DNA from: CBDAQA01 sp965198865
GTDB lineage: Bacteria > Planctomycetota > Phycisphaerae > Tepidisphaerales > Tepidisphaeraceae
Assembly (NCBI GenBank): GCA_965198865.1
Contig: CBDAQA010000023.1
Span: forward strand, 4,774-68,773
Direction: 5' to 3'
DNA: 64,000 bases
Shown here: in pieces, positions 35,101 through 44,098 of the stretch
Position numbering within the stretch: the first letter of the stretch is position 1
Layout of the letters: each line of letters opens with the position of its first letter
Translations under genes and position numbers: made by a program
Notes under the pieces: generated by a model
What the model saw: only the letters and a program-made list of their open reading frames with translations
Told to the model about the DNA's origin: nothing
Databases searched by the model: none

Positions 35101-37164
35101 TTACCGCTCTGGACGTGCGATGAGCTGGGCGGCTGTGCCGAGGGGCCTGAGGGTTTGGGTCCGCTCGTCGTAGCGGTAGACGAAGCGGGCGGGTTGGCGG
35201 GCGGCGTAGTAGGCGAAGAGGTCGCGGTTGCGGGCGGGGCCGAGGTCGTGAGCGCGGAGGATGGGGGCGTCGTCGGGCCAGGCGACGTCGGCGTTGAAGA
35301 CGGGCTCCTCGTTCGTGTTCCGCTTCGGGTCGTAGGTGAACAGCACGATGGCCGGGCGGTGGCCGAGCGAGGCGAGTTGGCGGTCGACATCGGCGATCAG
35401 CGGGGCGGCGAACAGGTTGTCGCTCGACGGGGCGTCGAACTGCGGCAGGCCGGCGATGGCGAGGCCGATCAGGATGACCGGGACGGCGGCCGTGGCGCGG
35501 GGGCGGACGACGGCCGGCAGCAGCAACGGGAGTTGCTCGGCCCCGACGACGACGGCCAGCACGATCGCCCCGGCGACGGCAAGCGTGTAGTGGGGAAAGA
35601 AGAAGACGTAGCCGACGTACAGCAGCAGGAACAGCGGCACCGCCGCCAGCACGACGGCCCGGCGGCGGGTGAGGCCGACCAGCGCGACTGGGACCAGCGG
35701 GAGCAGCATCGGCAGCGGCAGGGTCGGCAGGCGGACCAGGGTCAGCTCGATGCGCGCGGGCGACAGACCGGTGGCGTGGGCGCGGAACAGGTTGTCGATG
35801 GCCTTGGGCAGCGTGTGGTCGGCGAGGACCGGGCGGTACTCATCGTATAGGGCCTGCTTCTGCGGCAGCGGCGACCGCGGGCGGGCGGCGGGGTCGAAGG
35901 GGTGAAACCCGTAGGAGGTGCCGGGGTAGTCGCGGTCGGCGTAGAGGCGGAACGGGGTTTCCAGCCAGTGACCGGTGATGCCGCGGTTGAGGGAGATCTG
36001 GAAGAGAAGGCACGGGACGACGGGGGCGAGCAACAGGGCGAGGGGGACGAGGCGATTGCGAAGGCGCGAGCGACTGCCGGGCGAGTTGGGCTTTGCGATC
36101 AGCAACAGCACGTCGAGGGCGATGGGGAGGGCGAAGCACAGCGCGTCGACGGGGCGGGTGAGGGCGGCCATGCCGAGGCAGGCACCGATGGCGAGGGACC
36201 AACGGTGACGGTGGGACGGTCGTCCCTTTGGCGACCCGCTGGTCTCGTCTGTAGCGGCGGCGACCTTTGCTGTCGTCAGCGACCAAGGCAGCCAAGACGA
36301 TCCTCCGCCCGGCGATCCCTGGCTTCCCGGCGCCGTTGGCGGCAGTCCAACCGACATCCCACGGCGATCGGCGATGTCGGCGGAGCGCGACTTGAGCCAG
36401 GCGACGGTGGCGGCGAGGCCCCACATTAGCAGCGGCATCTGGGCCAGCGTCATGATCGACAGCGTGCGGTACCGGCCGTCGGTCCAGAGCAGCAGCACGG
36501 CGGCGAGCGCGGCGGGCCCGTTCAGCAACTCGACAACGACGCGGAACAGCAGGCCGGCGACGATCGCGGCGACGAGCAGCGACGTGATCCACGGCGGCAG
36601 GCCGAGCCAGATGCCGGGGACGTGAAGGAGGGCCGTGCCGGGGAAGTAGGCGGAGGCGTAGACGGGGGCGTCGAGAAGTTGGAAGCTGTCGAAGAACGGG
36701 GCGAGCGGGTGGGCGGGCATCCAGCCGTGGAGCCGGGCGAACTGGTGGGCCTGGATCAGGTAGCTGAATTCGTCGTGGACGTAGGGGTGAAGGGGCCGGC
36801 CTTGGCCGAGGGCGGTGGCGAACAGGTAGGCGAACGTGGCGAGGACGACCAGGCCGGTCGCGAGCCGGGCATGGGTTTCGATGGTGCGCCCGAATGCCGA
36901 GACCGCCGGGGCGACGGGGCGGAGCGCCAGCCCAAGGAAGACGATGGCGACGAACCCCAGCAGGGCTGTGGGGCCCCAGGGGCCGAGGGAAATCAGGCCG
37001 AGGGTGAACTGGCCGTACCAGGTGGCGGCGAGGGCGAGGCCGGCGGTGAGGAGGATTGCAGAGCAGAGGAGCCGAGTGGAAGAGGAACCGAGGGGGGCAG
37101 ACGCCAACGGCGACGACGGTTTGACGGGCGGGCGCGGCACCGGCGGTTTGCGTCGTTGCGGCAT
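35101..37164 (-). CDS. Multi-pass membrane protein, GT-C glycosyltransferase-like
   Basis: 687 residues with about twelve hydrophobic helices. After the first helices comes an acidic loop Y-V-H-D-E-F-S-Y-L-I-Q-A-H-Q-F-A-R, of the D-E type found in dolichyl-phosphate-mannose-type (PMT/ArnT/GT39) enzymes, where an Asp/Glu in the first periplasmic loop is catalytic. The last 110 residues form a soluble domain with V-L-F-T-Y-D-P-K-R-N-T-N-E-E-P. A Ser/Gly/Pro-rich loop near 270-310 breaks the helices. Likely transfers a sugar from a lipid carrier; substrate unknown. Confidence 0.7.
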   Translation of the reverse strand: MPQRRKPPVPRPPVKPSSPLASAPLGSSSTRLLCSAILLTAGLALAATWYGQFTLGLISLGPWGPTALLGFVAIVFLGLALRPVAPAVSAFGRTIETHARLATGLVVLATFAYLFATALGQGRPLHPYVHDEFSYLIQAHQFARLHGWMPAHPLAPFFDSFQLLDAPVYASAYFPGTALLHVPGIWLGLPPWITSLLVAAIVAGLLFRVVVELLNGPAALAAVLLLWTDGRYRTLSIMTLAQMPLLMWGLAATVAWLKSRSADIADRRGMSVGLPPTAPGSQGSPGGGSSWLPWSLTTAKVAAATDETSGSPKGRPSHRHRWSLAIGACLGMAALTRPVDALCFALPIALDVLLLIAKPNSPGSRSRLRNRLVPLALLLAPVVPCLLFQISLNRGITGHWLETPFRLYADRDYPGTSYGFHPFDPAARPRSPLPQKQALYDEYRPVLADHTLPKAIDNLFRAHATGLSPARIELTLVRLPTLPLPMLLPLVPVALVGLTRRRAVVLAAVPLFLLLYVGYVFFFPHYTLAVAGAIVLAVVVGAEQLPLLLPAVVRPRATAAVPVILIGLAIAGLPQFDAPSSDNLFAAPLIADVDRQLASLGHRPAIVLFTYDPKRNTNEEPVFNADVAWPDDAPILRAHDLGPARNRDLFAYYAARQPARFVYRYDERTQTLRPLGTAAQLIARPER

Positions 37165-37218
37165 GTCGCCTTGGCCCCTCTGCTCCTCAGCCCCTCTTCT
37201 CCTCTGCTCCCCCGCAAC

Positions 37219-37806
37219 TCACCCCTTCCCGGGCCGGCCGCCGTACATCAGGGACAGCACCTCCGCGCGCGTCGAGGCGTTGCTCTTGAACGTGCCGCGG
37301 AGGGCGCTGGTGACCATCGTGCTGCCGGGCTTGGCGGCGCCGCGGATCGTCATGCAGGTGTGGGTGGCCTCGAGCACGCAGGCGGCGCCGCGGGGGGCGA
37401 GCTCCTGCATGAGGGCGTCGGCGATCTGCGTGGTGAGCCGCTCCTGCACCTGGGGGCGGCGGGCGAATCCCTCAACAAGGCGGGCCAGCTTGGACAGGCC
37501 GACCACCTTGCCGTCGGGCAGGTAGGCGACGTGGGCCCGGCCGGTGAACGGGAGCAGGTGGTGCTCGCAGAGGCTGTGGAACTCGATGTCGCGGAGCAGC
37601 ACGATCTCGTCGTACCGCTCGTGGAACACGGTCTTGAGGTGGCGACGGGGATCATCGTGCAGGCCGGCCATCAGCTCGGCGTAGGCGCGGGCGACGCGGT
37701 TGGGCGTCCTGAGCAGCCCCTCGCGATCGGGGTCCTCGCCGACGGCCAGCAGGATCTCGCGGACGGCCCGCTCGATGCGCGTCAGGTCGACGTTCGCCGG
37801 GGGCAT
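37219..37806 (-). CDS. folE: GTP cyclohydrolase I
   Basis: 195 residues from the ATG at 37806 (M-P-P-A-N-V-D-L-T-R-I). FolE1 signatures are intact: T-P-N-R-V-A-R-A-Y, D-I-E-F-H-S-L-C-E-H-H-L-L-P-F-T-G with zinc ligands Cys and His, G-L-S-K-L-A-R-L-V, Q-V-Q-E-R-L-T and the second zinc Cys in T-H-T-C-M-T-I-R-G. It converts GTP to dihydroneopterin triphosphate, the first step of folate, biopterin and queuosine synthesis. The longer open frame upstream (to 37923) adds unconserved residues. Confidence 0.95.
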   Translation of the reverse strand: MPPANVDLTRIERAVREILLAVGEDPDREGLLRTPNRVARAYAELMAGLHDDPRRHLKTVFHERYDEIVLLRDIEFHSLCEHHLLPFTGRAHVAYLPDGKVVGLSKLARLVEGFARRPQVQERLTTQIADALMQELAPRGAACVLEATHTCMTIRGAAKPGSTMVTSALRGTFKSNASTRAEVLSLMYGGRPGKG

Positions 37807-37889
37807 GTTTGCCGGGCGGGGGTCGGACGGGTCGTCGGTGGGGTCGCGGGTCACGCGGGCGATTGTAGTGTGGGTCGGGTGGGGCGAAA

Positions 37890-37965
37890 GCCTCCGTTCA
37901 GCGACGGCCCCGAGGGCCGGCATCGCGCAGCAGTCTGCGCTGCCAAGCCGTCGTTGAACGGAGGC
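37890..37965. repeat. 19-base-arm inverted repeat between folE and the crystallin-like gene
   Basis: 37890-37908 (GCCTCCGTTCAGCGACGGC) pairs with 37947-37965 (GCCGTCGTTGAACGGAGGC) with one mismatch; an inner GGCCC-CGA-GGGCC hairpin sits beside the loop. Located 16 bases past the crystallin-like stop on the minus strand, so it may end that transcript upstream of folE. Confidence 0.75.
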
Positions 37966-37980
37966 GGATGTCGGCCACGC

Positions 37981-38370
37981 TCACACCGCGCCGGTGGCCA
38001 CGCGGGTGGCGTGGCTGGCGGCCCAGAGCATGTAGGCGGCGTAGCCGGGCTCGTGGGCGAACGGGGGGCGGTCGTACAGGCGCATCGAGTCGATCTCGTC
38101 GTTGCACCGCAGGTCGGCCACGTTGTCCACCCGCTGGTTGGGCAGCAGCCAGAAGACGCTGTCGTCGAAGTTCAGGTCCTCGTAGCACTGGACGTAGGCG
38201 TTGGGGCCGACGACCAGGCTCTGGACGAGCGGCTCCCACCCGGCGCCGGCCAGGCGAAGGTACGGCAGGTCGACCGGGCCGACCAGCCTCACGTGCTTCC
38301 CGGTCTGCTGCGGCTGGTCCCAGACGTCGACCCAGCAGCCGTTGGACAGGTTCATCCACATCTTGCCCAT
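37981..38370 (-). CDS. Beta/gamma-crystallin-like protein
   Basis: 129 residues. The C-terminal half has the crystallin Greek-key pattern: V-Q-C-Y-E-D-L-N-F-D-D-S-V-F-W-L-L, then V-D-N-V-A-D-L, then R-C-N-D-E-I-D-S-M-R-L-Y, with the N/D-D-x-x-S calcium-site form (N-D-E-I-D-S). The N-terminus, W-V-D-V-W-D-Q-P-Q-Q-T-G-K-H-V-R-L, could be a second motif. There is no signal peptide. Microbial members bind calcium and are often stress-related; the role here is unknown. AGGGG lies upstream of the ATG. Confidence 0.65.
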   Translation of the reverse strand: MGKMWMNLSNGCWVDVWDQPQQTGKHVRLVGPVDLPYLRLAGAGWEPLVQSLVVGPNAYVQCYEDLNFDDSVFWLLPNQRVDNVADLRCNDEIDSMRLYDRPPFAHEPGYAAYMLWAASHATRVATGAV

Positions 38371-38640
38371 GGGAACCCCTTAAATTGTTCGTCGCCCGCG
38401 AGCCTTTGATCGCCACCGGCCTCGCTTGCAGACGTGATAGAGCAAGTATCGAGCGACCGCAAATTGATGGCAACGGCGATAATCGGTAACGCCCCGGGGC
38501 GGCTGTACGCCAGTCTTGACCTGGGCGATGATGGAGGGGTTGCTGGCGGCAATCGGAGCCTCCGCCGATGGGCTGGCGGGGTCGTCGCCGGCGACAGTTG
38601 GAGGCCGCGGTCATGGATGACCCCACCACGGATGAGGGTG

Positions 38641-39158
38641 CCAGACGCCGTCCTGCGCCGAGCACGGCAAGCGAGGCGGGGGCAACCTGACGGTGACCGC
38701 CCGGATCGGCAGGGACGGCCAGTACCGCCTGCTCCGGTGCCGGGCGTGCAAGTCGCGGTTCAGCGAGCGCCGGGGGACGGTCTTCTTCGGGTCCCACCTG
38801 CCGGCGGCGAAGGTCACCTCGATCCTGGCCCACGTGCGGGAGGGGTGCGGCATGCGGCGGACGGGCCGGCTGGTCGGGACCAAGGAGGACACGGTCATCC
38901 GGTATGCCCGGCTGGCCGGGCGGCACGCGGCGGGCTTGCACGGCGAGCTCGTGGCGTTTTCCCCCGGCGACCGAGGAGCTGCCGCTCGACGAGAAGTGGT
39001 CGTTCGTCCAGAAGAAGGAGGCGACGAACCGCGGCCTCGCCAGCCCGGCCGACGATGAGCGGGGCGACCGGTGGGACCACGTGGCGTTGGACCCGGAACA
39101 CCGGCTGGTCCTGTCGGTCGTGCCGGGCAAGCGGACGGCGGCGAACGCCGCCGCCGCA
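38641..39158 (+). pseudogene. IS1-family-like transposase remnant
   Basis: The reading C-A-E-H-G-K-R-G-G-G-N-L-T-V and Y-R-L-L-R-C-R-A-C-K-S-R-F-S-E-R-R-G-T form the zinc-ribbon start of IS1-type transposases, followed by the helix-turn-helix A-H-V-R-E-G-C-G-M-R-R-T-G-R-L-V-G. At the run TTTTCCCCC (38957-38965) the frame shifts by one into E-L-P-L-D-E-K-W-S-F-V-Q-K-K-E, the DDE-domain start. In-frame stops upstream and the abrupt end at about 39158 show both ends are lost. The 270 bases upstream (38371-38640) hold nothing identifiable. Confidence 0.65.
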
Positions 39159-39985
39159 GGCCGACTCCGTCGCGCACTACCGGGAGTGGGCGGCAGGCCA
39201 CCAGTACCTGATCCGGGCGAACGACGCCCGCCAGGTGCTGCACGATGGGGTCGAGCGCAAGCTGGGCGAGGTGGCCGACCTGCTGCACGGGCGGATGGGG
39301 CGGTCGCGCGAGGTCCTGTACCACGGCAAGGCGGCGACGCAGTTCGTGGCCGAAGCACCGGTCCTGCTGACCCGCCCGGCCTACCCCAAGCGCGCGGCGG
39401 ACGCCGCCACGTCCCAGCGCGGCCGCAAGCGGCCGGTCGTCCACGGCCCGGCGTTGCCGCTGCGGCTGATCGTCGCCGAGGTCCGCGACCAGCGCGGCAA
39501 GGTGCTGGCCCGCTGGCTGCTGCTGACCGACGTCACCGACGCCAGGGTGACGGCCGACACCGTCGCGAGCTGGTACTACTGGCGCTGGCGGATCGAGAGC
39601 TACCACAAGCTGCTCAAGGGGGCCGGCCACCAGGTCGAGGACTGGCGGCAGGCGTCGGCCGCGCCGTTCGCCCGCCGCCTGCTGGTGACCGCCATGGCCG
39701 CCGTCGTCGCCTGGCAGCTGGCGCGCGCGCGACGACCGGCCCGAGGCCGGGCCGCTGCGCGAGCTGTTGGCCCGCCTCAGCGGCCGCCAGGTCGACCGCA
39801 AGCGGAACGGGCGCGGCTACACCGAGCCGATGCTGCTGGCCGGCCTGATGGTGCTGGTGCCGACGCTCATCCTGCTGGAGACGATGTCGCTGGAGGAGGT
39901 GCGGGCCGCCGCAGCACCACTGCTGGAGCTGATCCCGCAAAAGCCCGACCCGCCGCCGCCCAAACGCGACACGCGGGTTGTGTAA
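39159..39985 (+). pseudogene. IS4-family-like transposase C-terminal remnant
   Basis: Starts D-S-V-A-H-Y-R-E-W-A-A-G-H-Q-Y-L-I-R-A-N-D-A-R and includes W-Y-Y-W-R-W-R-I-E-S-Y-H-K-L-L-K-G-A-G-H, the YREK-type signature (Y-x2-R-x3-E-x6-K) of IS4 enzymes. It shifts frame at the GC-dinucleotide run 39719-39730 into L-A-R-L-S-G-R-Q-V-D-R-K-R-N-G and ends at 39985. The catalytic N-terminal third is missing. It directly follows the IS1-like fragment in another frame, so this locus is a scar of nested or recombined insertion sequences. Confidence 0.65.
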
Positions 39986-40037
39986 ATGTCAGTGGGTGTA
40001 CACCCGGGGCTCCGTCGTTGCGTGCGATGCCGTCGGC

Positions 40038-41243
40038 TCACGTCGCCTTGGCCAGGAACAGGGCGATGCGGTCGATGCCCTTGTCGATGGTCGCCATGCT
40101 GGTGGCGAAGCTGAGGCGGACGTGGGTGTCGAAGCCGCTGTCGGTGCCGGGGACGACGGCGACGTGGTTCTGCTCCAGCAACGCCGCGGCGAAGGGGACG
40201 GCGCCGGTGATCTCGACGCCGCCGATCGTCTTGCCGTAGTAGCGGCTGACGTTGGGGAAGCAGTAGAACGCGCCCTGGGGCTTGACGCAGGTGACGCCGG
40301 GCAGGGCGGCGAGACGCTGGTGCATGTGTCGGCCGCGCTTCTCGAACTCCTGGCGCATCTGCTCGACCGTCTCGGCGCCGCGGGGGTCGGTCAGGGCGAC
40401 GGTGGCCGCGGGCTGAACGAAGCTGGTGATGGCGCTGTTCATCTGGCTCTGGAGCTTGTTCATGGCGTCGATGACGGGCTTGGGGCCGCCGACGTAGCCC
40501 ACGCGCCAGCCGGTCATCGCGAAGCTCTTGCTGTGGCAGTTGAACGTCAGCGTCTGGTCGATCAGGGCCGGGTGTAGCGTGGCGAAGCTGACGAACTGCA
40601 GGCCGTCGAAGATCAGCTTCTCGTAGATCTCGTCGCTGAAGACGACGACGTGCGGGTGCTTGGCGACGACGTCGGCGAGGCCCTTCAGTTCGGCCGGGGT
40701 GTAGGCGTGGCCGGCGGGGTTGCTGGGGCTGTTGAGCACCAACACCTTGGTCTTGGGGGTGATGGCGGCGTCGAGCTGGGCGGGGGTGAGCTTGAACCCG
40801 TTGGCCTCGGCACCGTGGACGATGACCGGTACGCCGCCGGCCAGCTTGGCCTGCTCGGGGTAGCTGACCCAGTACGGGGCGGGGATCAGCACCTCGTCGC
40901 CGGGGTTGAGCACGGCCATGAACGCCATGTACAGGCAGTGCTTGCCGCCGGCGCCGACGGTGATGTTCTCGGGCTTGTAGGGCAGGCCGTTCTCCCTGGC
41001 GAACTTGTCGGCGATGGCCTGCTTCAGTTCGGGGAAGCACGGCGTGGGGGTGTACTTGGTGATCCCCTTGTCGAGGGCCGCCTTGGCGGCCTCCTTGATG
41101 AACGCCGGCGTGTCGAAGTCCGGCTCGCCGGCGCCGAAGCCGACCACGTCGACGCCGGCCTTCTTCAGCGCGTTCGCCTTGGCCGTGACGGCCAACGTGA
41201 TCGACTCGGACACCAGGGACATGCGGTCGGCAAGCGGGATCAT
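40038..41243 (-). CDS. Aspartate-type aminotransferase (class I/II, PLP-dependent)
   Basis: 401 residues. Signatures: G-A-G-E-P-D-F-D-T-P near 38-47, N-S-P-S-N-P-A-G for phosphate/carboxylate contacts, S-D-E-I-Y-E-K, and the Schiff-base lysine in C-H-S-K-S-F-A-M-T-G-W-R-V-G-Y; the arginine R-L-S-F-A-T-S near the end binds substrate carboxylate. This subgroup covers aspartate and related transaminases, in some bacteria also acting on prephenate; the exact substrate is not resolved. It stands alone between IS debris and a toxin-antitoxin pair. Confidence 0.92.
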   Translation of the reverse strand: MIPLADRMSLVSESITLAVTAKANALKKAGVDVVGFGAGEPDFDTPAFIKEAAKAALDKGITKYTPTPCFPELKQAIADKFARENGLPYKPENITVGAGGKHCLYMAFMAVLNPGDEVLIPAPYWVSYPEQAKLAGGVPVIVHGAEANGFKLTPAQLDAAITPKTKVLVLNSPSNPAGHAYTPAELKGLADVVAKHPHVVVFSDEIYEKLIFDGLQFVSFATLHPALIDQTLTFNCHSKSFAMTGWRVGYVGGPKPVIDAMNKLQSQMNSAITSFVQPAATVALTDPRGAETVEQMRQEFEKRGRHMHQRLAALPGVTCVKPQGAFYCFPNVSRYYGKTIGGVEITGAVPFAAALLEQNHVAVVPGTDSGFDTHVRLSFATSMATIDKGIDRIALFLAKAT

Positions 41244-41319
41244 GGTCGGACGCTCCTCTACGGGGCCCCGACGCTAGCCCTGACGGGTGGGGATGGCAAG
41301 GCGGCCGGCTCGGGTCGCA

Positions 41320-41655
41320 TTACACGTTGACGACAAGCAGACCGGTCGTCGGATCGCCGTCGAAACTCAGGAGGTCGTGATACCGCGATCGCAATATCGC
41401 CGCCACGGCCGCCGTCCCGGCGTTGCCGACCGAAAGCCAGATGACTTTCGGCGGCGGACCGCTGACAAAAGCGCGTTGCCGGAAATTGTTGTCTTTCGAA
41501 ACGATCGTGTAGCCGTCACGCCTGGCCAGCTCCCACACGATCGTGTCGGTCGCGCCGTCGCCTAGAAGTTGACCGGTGTGCGCGCTGCCTGGGAACAGGT
41601 CGGCAACCCGGCCAACGAGAGACGGGCTGAGATTCTCGTCGAACAGCAATATCAC
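41320..41655 (-). CDS. DUF5615 PIN-like toxin candidate
   Basis: 111 residues from a GTG start (V-I-L-L-F-D-E-N-L-S-P-S-L-V). The DUF5615/Mut7-C-like PIN pattern is clear: D-E-N-L-S, then D-T-I-V-W-E-L-A-R-R-D-G-Y-T-I-V-S-K-D-N-N-F-R-Q-R with acidic residues that would bind metal. Such proteins are putative RNases of toxin-antitoxin pairs. Its start overlaps the stop of the DUF433 gene by four bases (GTGA). Confidence 0.85.
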   Translation of the reverse strand: MILLFDENLSPSLVGRVADLFPGSAHTGQLLGDGATDTIVWELARRDGYTIVSKDNNFRQRAFVSGPPPKVIWLSVGNAGTAAVAAILRSRYHDLLSFDGDPTTGLLVVNV

Positions 41656-41879
41656 GCCGCCGGCGACGTGGCGAGCCGTCGCTCCCGGTTGGCAGCGAAG
41701 GCGAAGACGGCCCGGACGTGTTCCGGCCGCAAGACGGGGAAGTCGCGGAGCAGTTCCGCCTCGGACATGCCGCCGGCCAAGTACTCCAGCACGTCGTACA
41801 CCGTGATCCGCGTCCCGCGGATGCACGGCTTGCCACTGCGCACGTCCGGCGTGACTGTGATCCAGTCGTCGACGCTCAT
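41652..41879 (-). CDS. DUF433 antitoxin candidate
   Basis: 75 residues from the ATG at 41879. The DUF433 helix-turn-helix is complete: W-I-T-V-T-P-D-V-R-S-G-K-P-C-I-R-G-T-R-I-T-V followed by V-L-E-Y-L-A-G-G-M-S-E-A-E-L-L-R-D-F-P-V-L. DUF433 proteins pair with DUF5615 proteins as antitoxins that also repress their own operon. Overlap with the downstream toxin gene supports coupled translation. The TA function is inferred from the family pairing. Confidence 0.87.
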   Translation of the reverse strand: MSVDDWITVTPDVRSGKPCIRGTRITVYDVLEYLAGGMSEAELLRDFPVLRPEHVRAVFAFAANRERRLATSPAA

Positions 41880-42000
41880 GCCGCTGATGTTACCGTTCCA
41901 TCCCATCGCCTGCCAACGTCTACCGGCCATCCCGCCGATGACATCGGCACCCGTATTGGTGCGGTTCAAGTCTTCTCGGCCGTCGTCCGATAACAATTCC

Positions 42001-43992
42001 GTGACCCTCGACCAAGTGATCGCGGCGTTGGTGCAATCGACGAACGGGGCGGCGGACGATGCGCTCCTCGAGGCGCTCAAGGTCGGGTCGCCGCCGGAGG
42101 TGGCGCGGGCGCTGGACGGGCTGTTCCAGCGCCGGACGAGCGCCGCCCTGAACGGCGTCGTCGAGCGGTACGCGGACCTGCCGGCGGAGCTTCGGCCGCG
42201 GGTGTTGGAGCACATGGACGTGCTGCTGACGGCCGTGCGCGAGGTGGCCCGAAGCGGGGAGATCGACGGGCGTCTGTCGGCCATCCGGCTGGTGGTGGAC
42301 GCCCGTGAGGGGCAGCTGGCGCACGTGGTGGCGGACAACCTGCGGCACGCAGACCTGAGCGTGGCGACGGCGGCGGCGAACGCGCTGGTCACGCTGGCCG
42401 AGTGGGTGTCGGTGGGCGTGCGGACCCTGCAGCGGAGCGACGCCGACGGCACGGATGCCGCCGGCGTCGCGACCTTCGAGCAGGTGTGCCGGGACCGCGT
42501 CGAGATCGAGCAGGCGGTCTGCCGGGCGCTGGAGGTGGGTCGGGACCGGCCGGGAACGGAGCGGTTGACCGGCGACGTGGTGCGGGCGGCCGTGCTGCTG
42601 ATGGACTCGACGGCGAGCAAGGTGATGGCGCTGCTGCGGGGCCCGCGGCACAGCGGGCAGGCGGCGCTGGCCAAGCGGGTCGGCCAGACGCCCTCGGCCG
42701 ACGGGGTGGACGCGTTCCTGCTGGCCGCGGCGCACGGCGGACAGCGGACGACCTTCGCCAACGGGCTGGCGCGGATCGCCGACGCCCCGGCGTTGGACGC
42801 GGTGCTGCGGCGGACGCACTGGCTCAAGGACCAAGCCTTAGCCACATGCATGGCCGGCGTGAGCCGGGGCACGTGGTGGAGCGACGCGGAGCTGACGCGC
42901 GACGTGTCGGCCCGGCACGGGGACGACGCGGCCAAGGTGGGCCGGTGGATCGCCGCGTCGGGGTCGGCCGACACGGTGCAGGACGAGCGGCTGATCGCCG
43001 TGCGCCGGCAGCTGCTGGTCGCCGAGCCGGACAACGTCGCCGCCCGGGCGGAGCTGTTCCGCGTGGCGGCGGGCCGGCCGCGCGGGGCATCGGTCATGTT
43101 GGTGACGGCGTTCCTGGACGACCCGGACGAGCGGCTGTCGCGGCTGGCGGCGCGGGAGATCACCCGCCGTCGCCCCGCCGACTACCGCAGCCTGCTGATG
43201 GCCCGCATGGGCGGTGCGGCCCCGTCGGTCCGGCGGGTGATCGGGCGGGCCGTCGGTCAGGCCGGGTTCGACCAGTTCTGGGCCAACTTCGACAACATGG
43301 ACGCGACGCAGCGGCGGACGGCCGGGCGGGCGCTGCTGAAGATGATGCCCGACCTGCCGGCCCGGCTGAACCGCCGGCTGGCGGCGGGCGGTGGGCCGGG
43401 GGCGGCACCGGTGAACGACCGCCTGAAGGCGCTGCGGATGGCGGCCGAGCTGGGCGTCGCGAAGCAGGTGGCACCGGCGCTGGTGCGGCTGTGCGGCGAC
43501 CCGAGCCCGCGGGTGCGGTCGAAGGCGGTCGCGCTGCTGGGCGAGGTGCCGACGGTGTCGCTGGACGCCTTGGTCGAACGGCTGCTGAACGACCCCGACG
43601 CCCGGGTGCGGGCCAACGCGGTCGAGGTGCTGGAGGGTCGCCAGGGTCCGGGAAAGGTGGGGACGCCGGGCTTCGTGCCGACGCTGGTGGCGCGGGCCCG
43701 GTCGGGCAGCAACCGGGAGCGGGCGAACGCGATCCGGGCGCTGCACCGGTTGCGGATGGACGACGTGGCCGATGCGCTGGCGCACATGCTGGCCGACCCG
43801 CGCGTCGAGCATCGGATCTCCGCGCTGTGGGCGGTGAAGGAGACCGGGCTGTGGAACCTGGTCGGCCGGGTTGGGCAGATGGCCAAGGGCGACCCGGACG
43901 GCACGGTGCGGCAGTACGCGATGGGCGTGCTGCGGGCGGTGTCGGAACTGATCCGAAACCAACAGCAGGAGCAGGCGCGGCGGGCGGGGTGA
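42001..43992 (+). CDS. HEAT-repeat protein
   Basis: 663 residues from the GTG at 42001 (V-T-L-D-Q-V-I-A-A-L-V-Q-S). The whole chain is alpha-helical and Ala/Leu/Arg-rich. HEAT-like repeats are clearest in the last 230 residues: A-P-A-L-V-R-L-C-G-D-P-S-P-R-V-R-S-K-A-V, then A-R-V-R-A-N-A-V-E-V-L-E, and R-A-N-A-I-R-A-L-H-R-L. No enzymatic motif or signal peptide. HEAT arrays are protein-protein scaffolds. The open frame extends upstream to 41569 only because it shadows the toxin-antitoxin genes. The next gene may be co-transcribed. Confidence 0.8.
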   Translation: MTLDQVIAALVQSTNGAADDALLEALKVGSPPEVARALDGLFQRRTSAALNGVVERYADLPAELRPRVLEHMDVLLTAVREVARSGEIDGRLSAIRLVVDAREGQLAHVVADNLRHADLSVATAAANALVTLAEWVSVGVRTLQRSDADGTDAAGVATFEQVCRDRVEIEQAVCRALEVGRDRPGTERLTGDVVRAAVLLMDSTASKVMALLRGPRHSGQAALAKRVGQTPSADGVDAFLLAAAHGGQRTTFANGLARIADAPALDAVLRRTHWLKDQALATCMAGVSRGTWWSDAELTRDVSARHGDDAAKVGRWIAASGSADTVQDERLIAVRRQLLVAEPDNVAARAELFRVAAGRPRGASVMLVTAFLDDPDERLSRLAAREITRRRPADYRSLLMARMGGAAPSVRRVIGRAVGQAGFDQFWANFDNMDATQRRTAGRALLKMMPDLPARLNRRLAAGGGPGAAPVNDRLKALRMAAELGVAKQVAPALVRLCGDPSPRVRSKAVALLGEVPTVSLDALVERLLNDPDARVRANAVEVLEGRQGPGKVGTPGFVPTLVARARSGSNRERANAIRALHRLRMDDVADALAHMLADPRVEHRISALWAVKETGLWNLVGRVGQMAKGDPDGTVRQYAMGVLRAVSELIRNQQQEQARRAG

Positions 43993-44098
43993 GCGGGCGA
44001 CACGGTTAGGCGAAAGAGTGGGACGAGGGGCCGGCGGTGGAACCGCCGTGGTCCCGGATCTGCAAAGCCGCAAGCGGCGAAACCAACTGGAGCGACAC

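Noticed and set aside
41569..42000. 144-residue N-terminal extension of the HEAT-repeat protein
   Set aside because: The segment is antisense to the well-supported DUF433/DUF5615 pair and has no HEAT character; the GTG at 42001 is a better start.
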